A DNA stretch of 40,188 nt from Branchiostoma floridae (GCF_000003815.2 NW_023365785.1:49075-89262), one strand, 5' to 3'; numbered from the stretch's first letter, positions 29,001-38,623 are shown. Notes: a model not told the origin generated them from the letters alone. Numbers and translations: made by a program.

Positions 29001-30053
29001 ATTAGGATTCTCCATTTGGAGGGTATGGCGAAACAGGTGTTAAGAACACCTTTTCAAAGCCGCCATACACACATGTGCACATGTTCGCACATGTCTACAC
29101 GCGGCGGGGTTATACCGCCCCTTACGGGGTGATATACCCTTTCGCTGGCTAATACGGTATGGAGGTTCGCCAGGCCTCCAACCGGGTGATTTGAAGTGAA
29201 TCACCAACTCCAGACAGAAGGGTTTGTTCCATCTCACACCGCACCATCGCACGTGTGGGGGTTCTTTAACGTGCATGGGGTGTGACTCTCCCCATACACG
29301 GGACCTCCATTTAACGTCCTATCCGAGGGACGGCCCTAGCCGAAGCTAGGTACTCATTTTTCACCTGAGTATAGTGAGGAAATCCGTGTAAAGTGCCTTT
29401 CCCAAGGGTACAAGATCGGTGACACGCAGCGGGATTCGAACTCGCCACCTCTCGGTCACGAGGCACAAATCCCGCCGCTGCGCCAGACGATCTCACGATA
29501 AACATCTCAAGACAGCTTGTCTGCTTCAGGATAATTCCCTGGAAGAGATGGTAGCTGTATTTCAGGCTGTGTTGCCACCATTTGAAACGCGAAATAAACT
29601 GGGGTGTGCCCCCTTGAATTTGCATTTGTGTGCGTGCGTGTTTGTGCGCATATGCATGTTCGTATAATGTATTCGTCTGTGTGTTCAATTGTGTGTGTAT
29701 GTATGTGCGTATATTTACGTGTAGTGCGTATACGTATAGGCGTCTTTGTTTCTGTGTGTATGTATGTGTGAGTGTTTATGCGCACGCTCACGCGTGTGTG
29801 CATTTGTGTGCGTGTTTGTGTGTGCTAGTGGATGATATATCCCCCGAATGAAAACTCTGCTTTGATAATTTGTCTACCTCACCTGTAGACGCGAGTCTTT
29901 TCAGGAATTTGTTCTCCCCAGGATTCAGAACGGAAGCGAGATTTGCACGTGAGCGTTTGCACTGTGCGTTCGCTTGTTCCCACTTGACTTTTTGTTTCTC
30001 CAACTTGTAGCATTTGCCGTCATATTCAGTCCACCAATTGGGGCATGATTTTG
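25900..30053 (-). CDS. C-type lectin domain protein, three exons (5' partial)
   Basis: Exons 30053-29883, 28479-28325 and 26001-25900 join in frame (phases 1, 1, 0) and give most of one C-type lectin-like domain ending at a stop. Exon 1 has CPNWW, GKCYKL, W.QA.A.C and ANLASVL; exon 2 has WIGL, FKWSDGS, FANWAPGEPGWGENCV; exon 3 has WNDEHC and YVC before KRQK and TAG. These are the conserved cysteines and the WIGL, EPN and WND motifs in order. EPN reads EPG, so the calcium/sugar site is probably altered, although WND is kept. CTLD proteins of this form are usually secreted or membrane-anchored and bind glycans or other ligands. The signal-peptide exon was not found. Introns hold a SINE, GT-rich DNA and an ATTCT array. 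Confidence 0.85.
26449..26529. repeat. (ATTCT)n pentanucleotide microsatellite
   Basis: About sixteen near-perfect TATTC units, followed by a few broken ones to 26550. It lies in the last intron of the lectin gene. Tandem frames such as SILFY repeats come from the array. Confidence 0.95.
26668..27670. repeat. Interspersed repeat bounded by CATGGAGGT motifs
   Basis: Starts with ACCTCCATGAAATGTCATGG (an inverted pair with its own right half) and ends with TTTCATGGAGGTATGAGGTC. Internal blocks repeat: 'CATTTTTGTCAA.ACTTC.AA..GGATAACT' occurs near 26980 and 27270, and ATGCAAAT..GG..T.ATTTGCATAATTAATG near 27100, 27370 and 27490. Related pieces are at 9685-10110. No coding frame. Confidence 0.5.
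27671..28324. other. Lectin intron, remaining part
   Basis: Contains a TTGCCGCCGGCAAGG palindrome at about 27748 and CCATGGATCCATGG at about 27781. No supported exon. Confidence 0.4.
28325..28479 (-). CDS. C-type lectin gene, middle exon
   Basis: After TTTTATTGCAG and before GTTTGTG. Begins in phase 1 and ends in phase 0. It encodes APEGKIPLVWIGLSRESGKD, then FKWSDGSPSVSFANW and APGEPGWGENCVGMYFK. WIGL is the core beta-strand motif, and EPG stands where EPN or QPD would coordinate calcium. Confidence 0.9.
28979..29497 (-). repeat. tRNA-derived SINE, full length with AATA tail
   Basis: Reading on the minus strand, the head has TGGCGCAGCGG (A box) and GGCGAGTTCGAATCCCG (B box). A body follows with CCCTTGGGAAAGGCACTTTA, TGAGTACCTAGCTTCGGCTA, GGACGTTAAATGGAGGTCCC and GCACGTTAAAGAACCCCCAC, a combination I associate with SINEs widespread in marine invertebrates. 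It ends in an AATA-repeat tail at 28979-29004. It lies in the first visible lectin intron, in the gene's own orientation. Confidence 0.8.
29625..29830. repeat. Degenerate GT-rich simple repeat
   Basis: Imperfect GTGTGT, GTGCGT and GTATGT runs on the plus strand. The frames on both strands here (His/Thr-rich or Cys/Val-rich) are low-complexity artefacts. It sits just inside the donor of the first visible lectin exon. Confidence 0.8.
29883..30053 (-). CDS. C-type lectin gene, first visible CTLD exon
   Basis: After TTTCTATTACAG and before GTGAGGTAG. 171 nt, phase 1 to phase 1. It encodes AKSCPNWWTEYDGKCYKLEK, then KVKWEQANAQCKRSRANLAS and VLNPGENKFLKRLAST. The CP.W..Y.GKCY start with an additional N-terminal cysteine pair is the long-form CTLD arrangement. 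Confidence 0.9.
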
Positions 30054-30059
30054 CTGTAA

Positions 30060-30593
30060 TAGAAATAAATAGGATCTTACTTGTACGTTCTTTCTCACTT
30101 GGGCTTGTAATACTGTTACAGTAAATACAGCTAAAATACAATTCCTTCTAGAGTAACCAGTTAATAATTGGAGTAATAACATATTACCTAAAGTGGTTGC
30201 ATGTATACTACAGCTAAATCCACTGTTTAAGGTCTCATAGATGTATTACTCCGAGTGGGTACCCTAATATTGATCTGACTCCCAAAAAATAAACGGCTGC
30301 ATGGACGCGTGTTTTAGCGGTGAGCAATTCCCTTTTAGCCAGTTAAACTGATCTCAACACGTCAGTTGGATTAGCGAAAGTTTGTTTAAAACTGACATCA
30401 GCAAGTAAAGTTTTGCAGCCGCGCGCTAGGTCGGTGGTACACAGTCCTGAGTTCTGAGTGGTGCAGTTGACGGGTTGTTCACTAACACTAAAAGTGCCTC
30501 TTGCGAGGATTGACTAATTGTAGTTTGTAATTGCTATGAACAACACACGGTTTATGGTCATTGGCATTTTTTTTCTCAAGATCTAGGGAAATG
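30060..30593. other. Expected site of lectin 5' exons; none found
   Basis: I searched the minus strand for an ATG, a hydrophobic leader and a phase-1 donor and saw no convincing set. The start may lie further upstream or in the gap. Confidence 0.4.
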
Positions 30594-30973
30594 TAGCCAG
30601 GGTACCATCCGGATAGTAGTTCGCTCCTATGTTCGCTTCTGCTATCCGTCTGGAGACATGCGCATTCAAACCGTTTGATGGTGACACCAGTTGATGAGCG
30701 AATCAAGGGATGGGTTTTAGAACGCTTGCTCGATGACAACAGGCCGGCGCCCGCATGCACAAGGAGGCGGGGGGCTTTTCCGGTGTTGGAACACCGGTCC
30801 GAACGAGCGCTTGAACCCGTTCCATAATTCGCTCATGTGTAGGGACCAATCAGCGCCTGCGTCCAAAATTTGGACGATTCCAGACGTTACTGGGTGGTCC
30901 GGGTTCCCAGACGGAAACACAGAGAAGCGACTGTATATAGTGTATAATGAATGTCAGAGCTAGAACCTACCGT
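30594..30973. mobile_element. MULE-like MITE, copy 1 (right end in gap)
   Basis: Starts TAGCCAGGGTACCATCCGG and continues ATAGTAGTTCGCTC, GTCTGGAGACATGCGCATTC, GCGCCTGCGTCCAAAATTTG. It matches the complete element at 32386-32811 in reverse orientation and runs into the gap, which would hold roughly its last 60 bp. Confidence 0.8.
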
Positions 30974-31540
30974 NNNNNNNNNNNNNNNNNNNNNNNNNNN
31001 NNNNNNNNNNNNNNNNNNNNNNNNNNNNNNNNNNNNNNNNNNNNNNNNNNNNNNNNNNNNNNNNNNNNNNNNNNNNNNNNNNNNNNNNNNNNNNNNNNNN
31101 NNNNNNNNNNNNNNNNNNNNNNNNNNNNNNNNNNNNNNNNNNNNNNNNNNNNNNNNNNNNNNNNNNNNNNNNNNNNNNNNNNNNNNNNNNNNNNNNNNNN
31201 NNNNNNNNNNNNNNNNNNNNNNNNNNNNNNNNNNNNNNNNNNNNNNNNNNNNNNNNNNNNNNNNNNNNNNNNNNNNNNNNNNNNNNNNNNNNNNNNNNNN
31301 NNNNNNNNNNNNNNNNNNNNNNNNNNNNNNNNNNNNNNNNNNNNNNNNNNNNNNNNNNNNNNNNNNNNNNNNNNNNNNNNNNNNNNNNNNNNNNNNNNNN
31401 NNNNNNNNNNNNNNNNNNNNNNNNNNNNNNNNNNNNNNNNNNNNNNNNNNNNNNNNNNNNNNNNNNNNNNNNNNNNNNNNNNNNNNNNNNNNNNNNNNNN
31501 NNNNNNNNNNNNNNNNNNNNNNNNNNNNNNNNNNNNNNNN
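30974..31540. other. Assembly gap (567 N)
   Basis: Run of N that hides the N-terminal part of the receptor gene and the end of the MITE. Confidence 1.
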
Positions 31541-31932
31541 CCATCATCTGCATTCTCATCATTCTGATCAGCTATTGCATTGTTTTTAGGGAAGCCCGTA
31601 AACAACAGGTACACATAAACAACATTCCTCATCACAATAAGATATCCATCTTCAAAACCAACGCCTTTAAAACCATCTCTGTCCACATGGTTGTTTTCAC
31701 CATCTTTGTAGTCGCATGGGTTGCTCAGTTTGTGAGTGGTGTTAGGCTCAAGACACAGGAGGATCTAACAGTGGGTTCGGTAATCACTCATGAGACATTT
31801 ATCGTGTTATTTTTGACGGTACCTTCTTTCAGTAACCCCCTTGTGTATAACTTTCGCAGTGAGCAGTTCAACAAGGCATTTAGAAAACTACTTGGTTTGT
31901 CAGTGCCTCAGATCGCCCCAGTTCCAGTTTAG
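31541..31932 (+). CDS. Class A (rhodopsin-like) GPCR, C-terminal third
   Basis: From the gap edge (first full codon 31543) an open frame of 129 residues ends in TAG at 31930-31932. It starts with the end of TM5 (IICILIILISYCIVFREARK), has an intracellular loop with KTNAFKTISVH, then TM6 (VVFTIFVVAWVAQFV), a short extracellular loop and TM7 (ETFIVLFLTVPSFSNPLVY), followed by NFRSEQFNKAFRKLLG as helix 8. NPLVY is the NPxxY motif. W6.48 is present, but position 6.50, normally proline, is Ala. No intron interrupts the visible part. TM1-4 and the DRY motif would be in the gap. The ligand class cannot be told. AATAAA is at 31985. Confidence 0.88.
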
Positions 31933-31996
31933 GATGGAATCACATCATTCCTTAAGCTTCCTACATCAGCCCATCCACACTTAACAATAAAGGTGG

Positions 31997-32164
31997 TAGA
32001 GTGGAAGCCGCTTAATTGCACACCCAATTTGCGAATTCCGTGCAAATATCCGGCATGTGTGAGAAGTTATCCAGTTGTACCACACCGCCCTGGGATTTGG
32101 GGATTCCATGAAATTGACCGAAGTGTGCGTTTATTCGACGTGCAATTAACTGGCTTCCACTGTA
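31997..32164. mobile_element. pogo/Tigger-like MITE, copy 1
   Basis: GAGTGGAAGCCGCTTAATTG (31999) and CAATTAACTGGCTTCCACTG (to 32162) are inverted and flanked by TA on both sides. CAGTGGAA-type termini with TA duplication recall pogo elements of the Tc1/mariner superfamily. Non-coding. Confidence 0.65.
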
Positions 32165-32376
32165 TCTCATTGCACTTGGGGCACTGGTGCAGCACTGCGG
32201 GGTTCGTTCACTGTGGCACTGTTGTGCTCTCTTTTGCCACTAAAGTTGAGCCCCTGTCACACATTTCAGGACCTTCCCATGCCTTTGCTCCTGACCACTC
32301 CCAAAACAAAGTCGGCACTGGGTTGGAGTAGACTGGAATCCATTCTGTTCTAGCTCCAGTTTACTCCTCTGATCAT

Positions 32377-32820
32377 GATAGCTGGTAGCCTGGGTACCAT
32401 CCGGAAAGTAGTTCGCTCCGGCGTTCATTTATACTATATACAGTCACTTGTAGCTCTGACATTCATTATACACTATATACAGCCACTTCTCTGTGTTTCC
32501 GTCTGGGAACGCGGACCATCTTAACGTCTGGAATCGTCCAAATTTTGGACGCAGGCGCTGATTGGTCCCAACATTTGAGCGAATTATGGAATGGCTTCAA
32601 GCGATCGTTCGAACAGGTGTTCCAACACCAGACAAGCCCTCCGTCTGCTTGCGGGAGGGCCTGTTGTTATCAAACGAGTGCTGCAGAACCTATATTTCTT
32701 AATTCGCTCATGAACTGACGTTAGCACCAAACGGTTTGAATGTGCAGGTCTCCAGACGGATAGCAGAAGTGAACATAAGAGCGAACTACTATCCGGATGG
32801 TACCCAGGCTAGATAGCTGG
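32377..32820. mobile_element. Complete MULE-like MITE with perfect 9-bp TSD, copy 2
   Basis: The element is 32386-32811 (426 bp). Its termini TAGCCTGGGTACCATCCGG and CCGGATGGTACCCAGGCTA are perfect inverted repeats of 19 bp and continue imperfectly inward (AGTAGTTCGCTC). GATAGCTGG stands on both sides (32377-32385, 32812-32820), a perfect 9-bp duplication as made by Mutator-like transposases. Near the left end TATACAGYCACTT occurs twice. No transposase ORF. Confidence 0.85.
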
Positions 32821-33369
32821 TATAGACTTTTAAACACTAGTAGGAAACCTTGATGACAAACTGCCAACCACAGTTCTTACGAATAACTCCTAACCATGGT
32901 CTATAGAAAGTCCAGAGGCCATGGTCAGATATGTACATGTACATGTGTGACAGGGGCTTTAACTTTGTGTGCACTTTATAATGTTCCCATGCAATGTCAG
33001 AGGATTCTTGTGTAGAGCATTTGCTATCAAATGTCTCTGATTATGTAGTAAATACTTGTACATACTACAAGATGCTGACAGAAGAAGGAAGAGACATAAA
33101 TCATGCCAAACAATGGAAGATTCTGCTATGAGACATGTCGAAAGCCCAGCAGAAGTCTGATTGGCCTAAAGTTGCTTACAGATGAGCCAATCGGCAGTCA
33201 ACCAGGGAGTCCGACAGAATGAAAGGGACTGTGATGATATACATGTACATACTAATATTAAATGCCATGTAAACAGCTTATTGAGAATATTTGGGTTCAA
33301 GAAATACATTAAAATGCATATGGTTAAGGTGTTTTTATATCTGAAACTGAAAAATATTTATATACAGTA
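32821..33369. other. No recognisable feature
   Basis: AT-rich sequence between two MITEs, with short frames only. Confidence 0.45.
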
Positions 33370-33551
33370 TACAGTAGAAGATATCTAATTGCACACACCA
33401 TTGCCAGCATATTTCGTGCAATTATCCGGGTGTTGCACATGCAAAGTTACAATGTATTCAGCTGGACCGCACCGGTTTGGGATTTTGGGATTCTGCGCAA
33501 TTAACACAAGTGTGCGGTAATCCGTTGTGCAATTAGCTGGCTTCTACTTTA
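33370..33551. mobile_element. pogo/Tigger-like MITE, copy 2
   Basis: CAGTAGAAG...CTAATTGCACACACC (33372) pairs with GTGCAATTAGCTGGCTTCTA (to 33549), with TA at both flanks. The interior (CGTGCAATTATCCGG, CACCGGTTTGGGATTTTGGG) parallels 31999-32162. Confidence 0.65.
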
Positions 33552-33940
33552 TAGGTAATTCATATTGATTTCATATATGGAAGTAACAGAGTCAAGTGCA
33601 GTGTATTATGTTATAATATATATATAATAATGGTTAAGTTACCATATTGTTGGTGGAAGAGGTGAACCATGTAATAAATAATAGTCATTTTAGTCCATTT
33701 TGTACAGTTGATGCTTGTGATCAGATCTAAAAATTAGTATGATATAAAACATGTTTGGTGGATTCTTTGACTTGTAACTCCTACATGTAGTTTATGCAGA
33801 CAAACAGAGAATCTGTATGTTGACATACACAGGAATATCATATACACAAGGTATTCACAGACTAGTTTTGCCAACAGCTCATGAATGAACAATCCAGTGA
33901 AATCATAATTATTCCCCAAACCTTTTGCAATGATGAATCA

Positions 33941-34040
33941 NNNNNNNNNNNNNNNNNNNNNNNNNNNNNNNNNNNNNNNNNNNNNNNNNNNNNNNNNNNN
34001 NNNNNNNNNNNNNNNNNNNNNNNNNNNNNNNNNNNNNNNN
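33941..34040. other. Assembly gap (100 N)
   Basis: Run of N of nominal length that cuts the sixth exon of the zinc-finger gene; the stop codon is probably in or beyond it. Confidence 1.
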
Positions 34041-34239
34041 TGGGCCAAACTATTTTCATGTGAAGCTTGACTCTGGTGCTGGATTGCAGTTGTTTGTGCT
34101 TCATCCTGCACCTGTTGCGCAGAGGAACTGCTGGGCTGCTCCTGGACGTCAGTGGATGCTTCAGAGCTTCGATGGTCATCGGTAACTGTGTTGCTGGCCG
34201 CAGAAGATGACCCTTGGTCTGGACTATGGTCATCTAGAT
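34041..34239 (-). CDS. Zinc-finger gene, exon 6 (cut by gap)
   Basis: After TCTCATGTAG in phase 1. It encodes DLDDHSPDQGSSSAASNT, then a Ser/Gln/Glu-rich stretch (EQPSSSSAQQVQDE) with no finger. It stays open to the gap edge. Low-complexity coding makes this the least certain exon. Confidence 0.6.
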
Positions 34240-37200
34240 CTACATGAGAATTCACAGATTCATAAATTACATTAAATTTCATACTTTGTGATGGCTGTAA
34301 GTGATGATTTGCTTAAATCAGATAAGTAGATACATGAACCTTGCCCCTTGAACTGTGACATGATCACAGTCTCATGTAGGTCTCTTGTGCTGTAAATTTT
34401 AGCTCCTCCATTTTGTCTCGTCCACCCTTCCACCCATGGTTGTTTATTTTGTAAGTTTACCAAGCCCATTCGATCATAGTTGGGGGTATAGGCTGGTGGA
34501 CAGAGAGAGATGGGGTTTGCTTTCTAATACCGTGCCCCAGACACAGTGTATAAAAGCCCACTGCCCCTACAGCCCCAAAAATGCTATGGTAGTACCTTTA
34601 CCTACCTTTACTTCTGTCCTTGTGTTTACAGTCCATGTGCCTGCGTATTTCCGAGCTCCTTTTGGCGGTGTAGGGACACAGTTGACACTTGTGCGGGCGC
34701 TCCTTCTGGTGGGTCTTCTGATGCCAAACTATGTTACTCTTTCTGGTCGACCTGTATCCGCACTCCCCACACACGAATGGTTTGGCTCCTGGTGACATCA
34801 ATGAAGGAAATGTTAGGCCTAGGGAAAAAAATGCTGTGTTTCCTGTTTCCCTACCTACCCTTGAAAAACCTACCAACCCTAGACTTCTTCAGTTAGTCAC
34901 ATAGTTAGATAATCCCTACCTGCCTACCCTAATTTTTTCAGGACTGAAACAGGAAACACAACATAGGCCTTACAAGATGGACATATTGATCTCTCCCTTG
35001 ATTTTTACCTGACAACCAAGAAACAAACCACCTACCACTCTAAAATTATGATATATCCAAAACACAAGGTATCAAAATTGGAAGTCCCACTGCAAGACAT
35101 TTGAAAGACGCGGGAAGGCCAATGAGCAAACTTGACCTTCTTTTTATGATCCCTACCCGCCTAACGCTAGTTCTCTTTAATCCGTGGAGTAACCTAGATT
35201 CGTTGTTGTAAAAAAACTGGGCATTTAGAGATTTATGGTCAACAACGTGGAATTCAAATGTCAAAATTTCTAAAATATTGCAATGTGAAACAACCTTCTA
35301 TCGACATAATGATCCTCAAATACCCTATTTTTAGATACAACGGATATAGGTTACCCTACGGATAAAGGCGAGCTAACGTTACATTGTAACAAATAACATC
35401 AGGATCCATCAAAAGCTGCTGGAGTTCTGCTATCCACAAACACACAGACATATTAACAAATGACAACAAAAACAGGACCCTCTCGGCAATAGGTAATTCT
35501 CTAGTTCGTCACTCAGACTTGGAGCATTGAACCCCAAATTGTGCGAAGAAAATCACTGCATCACTAGTACTGACAGCTAGAAGCTCCACATCCAGTCACC
35601 TGGTAGTATAGGACTGAACCATCCCAGGTGTGGGGGTGCCTCTCGTACAATTACACAGGATGTTAGCTCATCCTATCACAATTAGCATGGCCTTACCTGC
35701 ATGTTCCAGCATGTGTGGCATGAGATGAGCCTTGTAGGCTGTCCTGTAGCCACACTCCCCACACATGAATGGTTTCTCCCCGGTGTGTTTCAGCATGTGT
35801 CGGTCCAGGTTCACTTTCTGGCAGGCCGAGTAGTCACACATGGAACACTTGAAGGGCTTCTCTCCTAATGTACAAAATTAAGTGATAGTGATATCAACTC
35901 TAAAGAGCTAATATTCCGCTAGTGCAAAGACAGACAGTATATGTATGGTATTACATGTTCATTATACCAGGGAAATTCTGATTAACTCATTTGCCTCATG
36001 ATCAACCTTGGTCTTACTTATTTTTTCCTATTGGACTATCTAAAATTTATCGTCATCCTTTTGCATATAACTTCATACTATCATAGCAAGGGTATAAATA
36101 TAAAACATGGCTCTTCAACAATAATACCACCTGCATATGCAGGTTAGTGCAGGTAGAATTGGACCTGTAAGTGCAGGTATTTCTGGTGTCTACCTGCACC
36201 TAACCTGCACTGGTCCATGTACTGGGTTTTACACAATCATAAATATAATATGATGAAGGTGTATATGGATTGTTATCAGCTGCATTGACTGTTACTAACT
36301 ATAAAAAAAAAAGTATAAAGTATAAAAGACAAAATAGCAATGTTTCTGAACAGATCAGTATAATTAGTATGATCCATACTTCCTAAGTTCATAGTGGTGC
36401 AGGTAAAAGTTGTCTGGTGCTGGTAATTTTCAATGTTACCTGCACCAGTACAGGTATGCAGAAAAAAGTATTTCGAGCCCTGATTACTATGAAGATCACA
36501 TGACAACAAAGCACATCTTTGAAAGAAAGAAAAAACTCTTACCAGTATGGATTCGTACATGAGCCGTGAGTCCTCTACTGTCTACTGAGTACGGGCAGTA
36601 AGGGCATTTCTGCTTTTTACCTCGCTTCTTTTTGCGTTTGGCTGTTGCATTAATCTGGAAGCACAAAATCAAGCAATTACTGTCATTTATCTAAATAATG
36701 TCATTTATTTCTGCACATTTTTTAAGTTCCCAGTTCAAAAAATTTTGCAGGACAGCAGTATACCTTTGGAATTTACAGTGGAGGGGTCACTGAAAAAAAA
36801 CACATGAATTTCAAAATAAAACCACAAGAAACATGACAACATTTACAGTATTGGTTAACTTGGTTAATTTTTGAACTTTTTCTCCATTTTGTTAAATACA
36901 TACAATGAATCAAAATGATAGTGATGATTAAAGCAAACCACATGATGCCAGATAACTCTCTCCATTAATGTACAGTGTTCAATTGTCTGCACTAGTACCT
37001 CCTAATTTAGCATAGTCACCATGAAAAGAGGTACCCAAAGTACGGAGACTAGTAGGTATGAGGAGGGTGTGAGTTTGTGTTAAATGAACATCTATTGGAC
37101 TAAGCATGCAGTGTAATGATGTACATTAGTACCTTCGATTACAAAGAAAAAGTACATGGAACACTGTGACTGTATTTCATCTGATTACTCTTTGAAGAAA

Positions 37201-38613
37201 ATAGGAAATACTTGTGTCAGTGTAGAGATTGTAATCTGACAGAATCTGGCAAGTTCTACAGGTAGAGATACTGACCATGATTACAGTCTCTGTCAACAAA
37301 AGCTCTGACTAGGATATGCTACCAATGTGTGCATTAGGGTTCTACCATCTACAATCCCAAATATCAAGTCAATCCATTGAGATCTAAAGTCACATGAATC
37401 CAAGCTGGAACACTGTGACTGTAGACAAGGGAAGATTTTGAAATTTACAGACTGACATTAACAACAATTCTGCCAGATTCCCATCTCTACATATATTTGA
37501 TTTGTAACAGTAACAATCATGTACCCCAAGAAGAAGCTGTGGATTTTTTAATGCCGCCCGAGTCATGACAAACTTTGGAGGGTTTTCCTGCGGTGCTATA
37601 AGGACCTCTGCTCTTCCATCAGTGGCACTCCCCCCTCCAGAAGAACTTGGAATGTCTTCTAATGCTGTTCCACTTCTGGCATCACCGGTACCCCCTCCTG
37701 CATCCCATGATGCTTCCTGTTCTGGTGTTGCATCTACTGTGTTCTCTCCCTCGGAGAGTGACTCATTGTCCTCCCAGTTCATGTTGGGGTTTTCTGCATC
37801 TTCGTCTTCCCTGTAGTCTTCTTCTTGCACTTGTGCATGGTCATCCTCTGGTTCTTGCTTGATCACCTGCAGTATAAGAACACACATATAACTTGGACAA
37901 AATTTCTCATTTCGTTAAGGATAAAAAGAGAGAGAGGTCATAATAAAATGAGACTTTGAAGATCTCCTTACTCCATGAGTTTTTGTAAGTCTTGTTGTTT
38001 ATATTAGTTGACTAAAATACATCAAAATTCAAATTTGAAGGAAAAAAAAATCATTATTTCAGATAAAGGTGAAAACCCCTACCCTGTCTAAACTTGCTGG
38101 GCTTGGTGTTCCACATGTGGTGGCTGCACTGCTGGAGTTCGAGTTAACAACAATATTGCAACCAGATCCATTCACATTACTGGATCCAGATCCATCCAGA
38201 TTCTTGGATCCAGGTCCATCAACATTGTTGGATCCAGATCCATCAAGATTATTGGATCCAGATCCATCCAGATTGTTAGATCCAGATCCATCCACATTGT
38301 TGGATCCAGATCCATCCAAATCTCTGGTAACTTGGTCCACGATCTCTCTCAGCTTGTCCGAAGCACTTGCTGGATTGACAGCTGTTTCTGTAACCTTGTC
38401 AACAGCGCCTTTTGTCTTCTCTGCACTGATTGGCTGATTCATGGATGACGACTCTTCAGGCGTTCTCATTGGTGCTGAGGTGTTGTGGTCAGTTGGTGGC
38501 ATTGTCCGCTTTGGACCTTGGTCATTCTTAGCCACAGTGAGCTTCCGCTTACCCGAAGCCCCCGGCTGGACAACCCATACTATGGGTTTGGTGGGGGCAG
38601 GCGTGTTTGACAT
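34041..38613 (-). CDS. C2H2 zinc-finger protein, six exons (3' partial)
   Basis: Exons 38613-38083, 37866-37525, 36654-36543, 35864-35697, 34788-34606 and 34239-34041 join in one frame (phases 0, 0, 1, 1, 1) and give about 511 residues. The order is: Ser/Thr-rich N-terminus; DGSGSNN(V/L) 8-residue repeats at about 100-155; acidic VIKQEPEDD segment (from 178); basic KRKKKRGKK (about 297-305, likely nuclear localisation); five C2H2 fingers at about 308-327, 335-355, 363-383, 391-411 and 419-440; Ser/Gln-rich acidic tail. Linkers TGEKPF join fingers 1-2 and 2-3. Finger 1 has 11 rather than 12 residues between Cys and His. A nuclear DNA-binding regulator is the natural reading, inferred from the family. 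Fingers split over exons 3-5 show that it is an old spliced gene, not a retrocopy. An orthologue cannot be named. Confidence 0.9.
34240..34605 (-). other. Zinc-finger gene, intron 5
   Basis: Donor GTAGGT and acceptor ATGTAG. Nothing else recognised. Confidence 0.6.
34606..34788 (-). CDS. Zinc-finger gene, exon 5 (fingers 4-5)
   Basis: After TTGATGTCACCAG and before GTAGGTA, phase 1 to 1. It encodes AKPFV, finger CGECGYRSTRKSNIVWHQKT-H, linker QKERPHK, finger CQLCPYTAKRSSEIRRHMDC-KH (four residues between the histidines) and KDRSK. Confidence 0.93.
34789..35696 (-). other. Zinc-finger gene, intron 4
   Basis: 908 bp with good donor (GTAAGG) and acceptor. No exon or element recognised inside. 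Confidence 0.6.
35697..35864 (-). CDS. Zinc-finger gene, exon 4 (fingers 2-3)
   Basis: After TTGTACATTAG and before GTAAGG, phase 1 to 1. With the split Gly it reads GEKPFK, CSMCDYSACQKVNLDRHMLK-H, TGEKPFM and CGECGYRTAYKAHLMPHMLE-H. The duplicated segment starts at the very next base (35865). Confidence 0.95.
36106..36482. mobile_element. Candidate hAT-like MITE in intron 3
   Basis: CATGGCTCTTCAA on the left and TTTCGAGCCCTG on the right are imperfectly inverted. The interior is rich in CCTGCA and TGCAGG inverted motifs, like the AGGTAC-rich element at 2304-2718. No target duplication is visible. A second copy lies at 38965-39341 as part of the larger duplication. Confidence 0.45.
36543..36654 (-). 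CDS. Zinc-finger gene, exon 3 (finger 1)
   Basis: After GTGCTTCCAG and before GTAAGAG, phase 0 to 1. It encodes INATAKRKKKRGKKQK, a basic nuclear-localisation-like run, then CPYCPYSVDSRGLTAHVRIH and T. The spacing C-x2-C-x11-H-x3-H is one residue short of the usual x12. Confidence 0.92.
36655..37524 (-). other. Zinc-finger gene, intron 2
   Basis: 870 bp. Most of it (to 37328) is inside the duplicated segment. No exon recognised. Confidence 0.6.
37525..37866 (-). CDS. Zinc-finger gene, exon 2 (acidic)
   Basis: After CTTATACTGCAG and before GTACATG; 114 codons, phase 0 at both ends. It starts VIKQEPEDDHAQVQ, where IKQE is a SUMO-site pattern (hydrophobic-K-x-E), then an Asp/Glu-rich stretch and GGGTGDARSG and SSSGGGS low-complexity parts, ending KNPQLLLG. 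Probably a disordered regulatory region. Confidence 0.8.
38083..38613 (-). CDS. Zinc-finger gene, exon 1 with start codon
   Basis: 177 codons, donor GTAGGG after SLDR. The ATG at 38613 is in GCCATGT context, and TAG stands in frame 9 nt upstream, which fixes this as the first in-frame ATG. It opens MSNTPAPTKPIVWVVQPGAS. Residues 100-155 are seven 8-residue repeats (next entry). The 5' UTR is lost in the gap. Confidence 0.85.
38149..38316 (-). repeat. Coding 24-bp minisatellite (DGSGSNNx repeats)
   Basis: Seven units of 24 bp (GATCTGGATCCA core, with BamHI-like GGATCC in most) encode DGSGSNNV, DGSGSNNL twice, DGSGSNNV, DGPGSKNL, DGSGSSNV and NGSGCNIV. The outer units are the most diverged, the usual sign of unequal exchange or slippage in the centre. 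Confidence 0.92.
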
Positions 38614-38623
38614 GGCTGACTAG

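Larger units (their letters stand above)
35865..37328. repeat. 1.46-kb segment duplicated at 38724-40188, copy 1
   Basis: Corresponds base by base (offset 2859) to the window's end, with three substitutions near 35914-35926 and one inserted base near the far end as the differences I noticed. It holds intron 3, exon 3 and the start of intron 2. Confidence 0.95.

Noticed and set aside
29507-29851. His/Thr-rich and Cys/Val-rich frames on opposite strands
   Set aside because: Low-complexity GT-rich DNA inside a lectin intron.
36106-36482. Target duplication for the candidate hAT MITE in intron 3
   Set aside because: The 8 bp on the two sides (ATATAAAA, ATTACTAT) do not match, so only a weak element call is kept.
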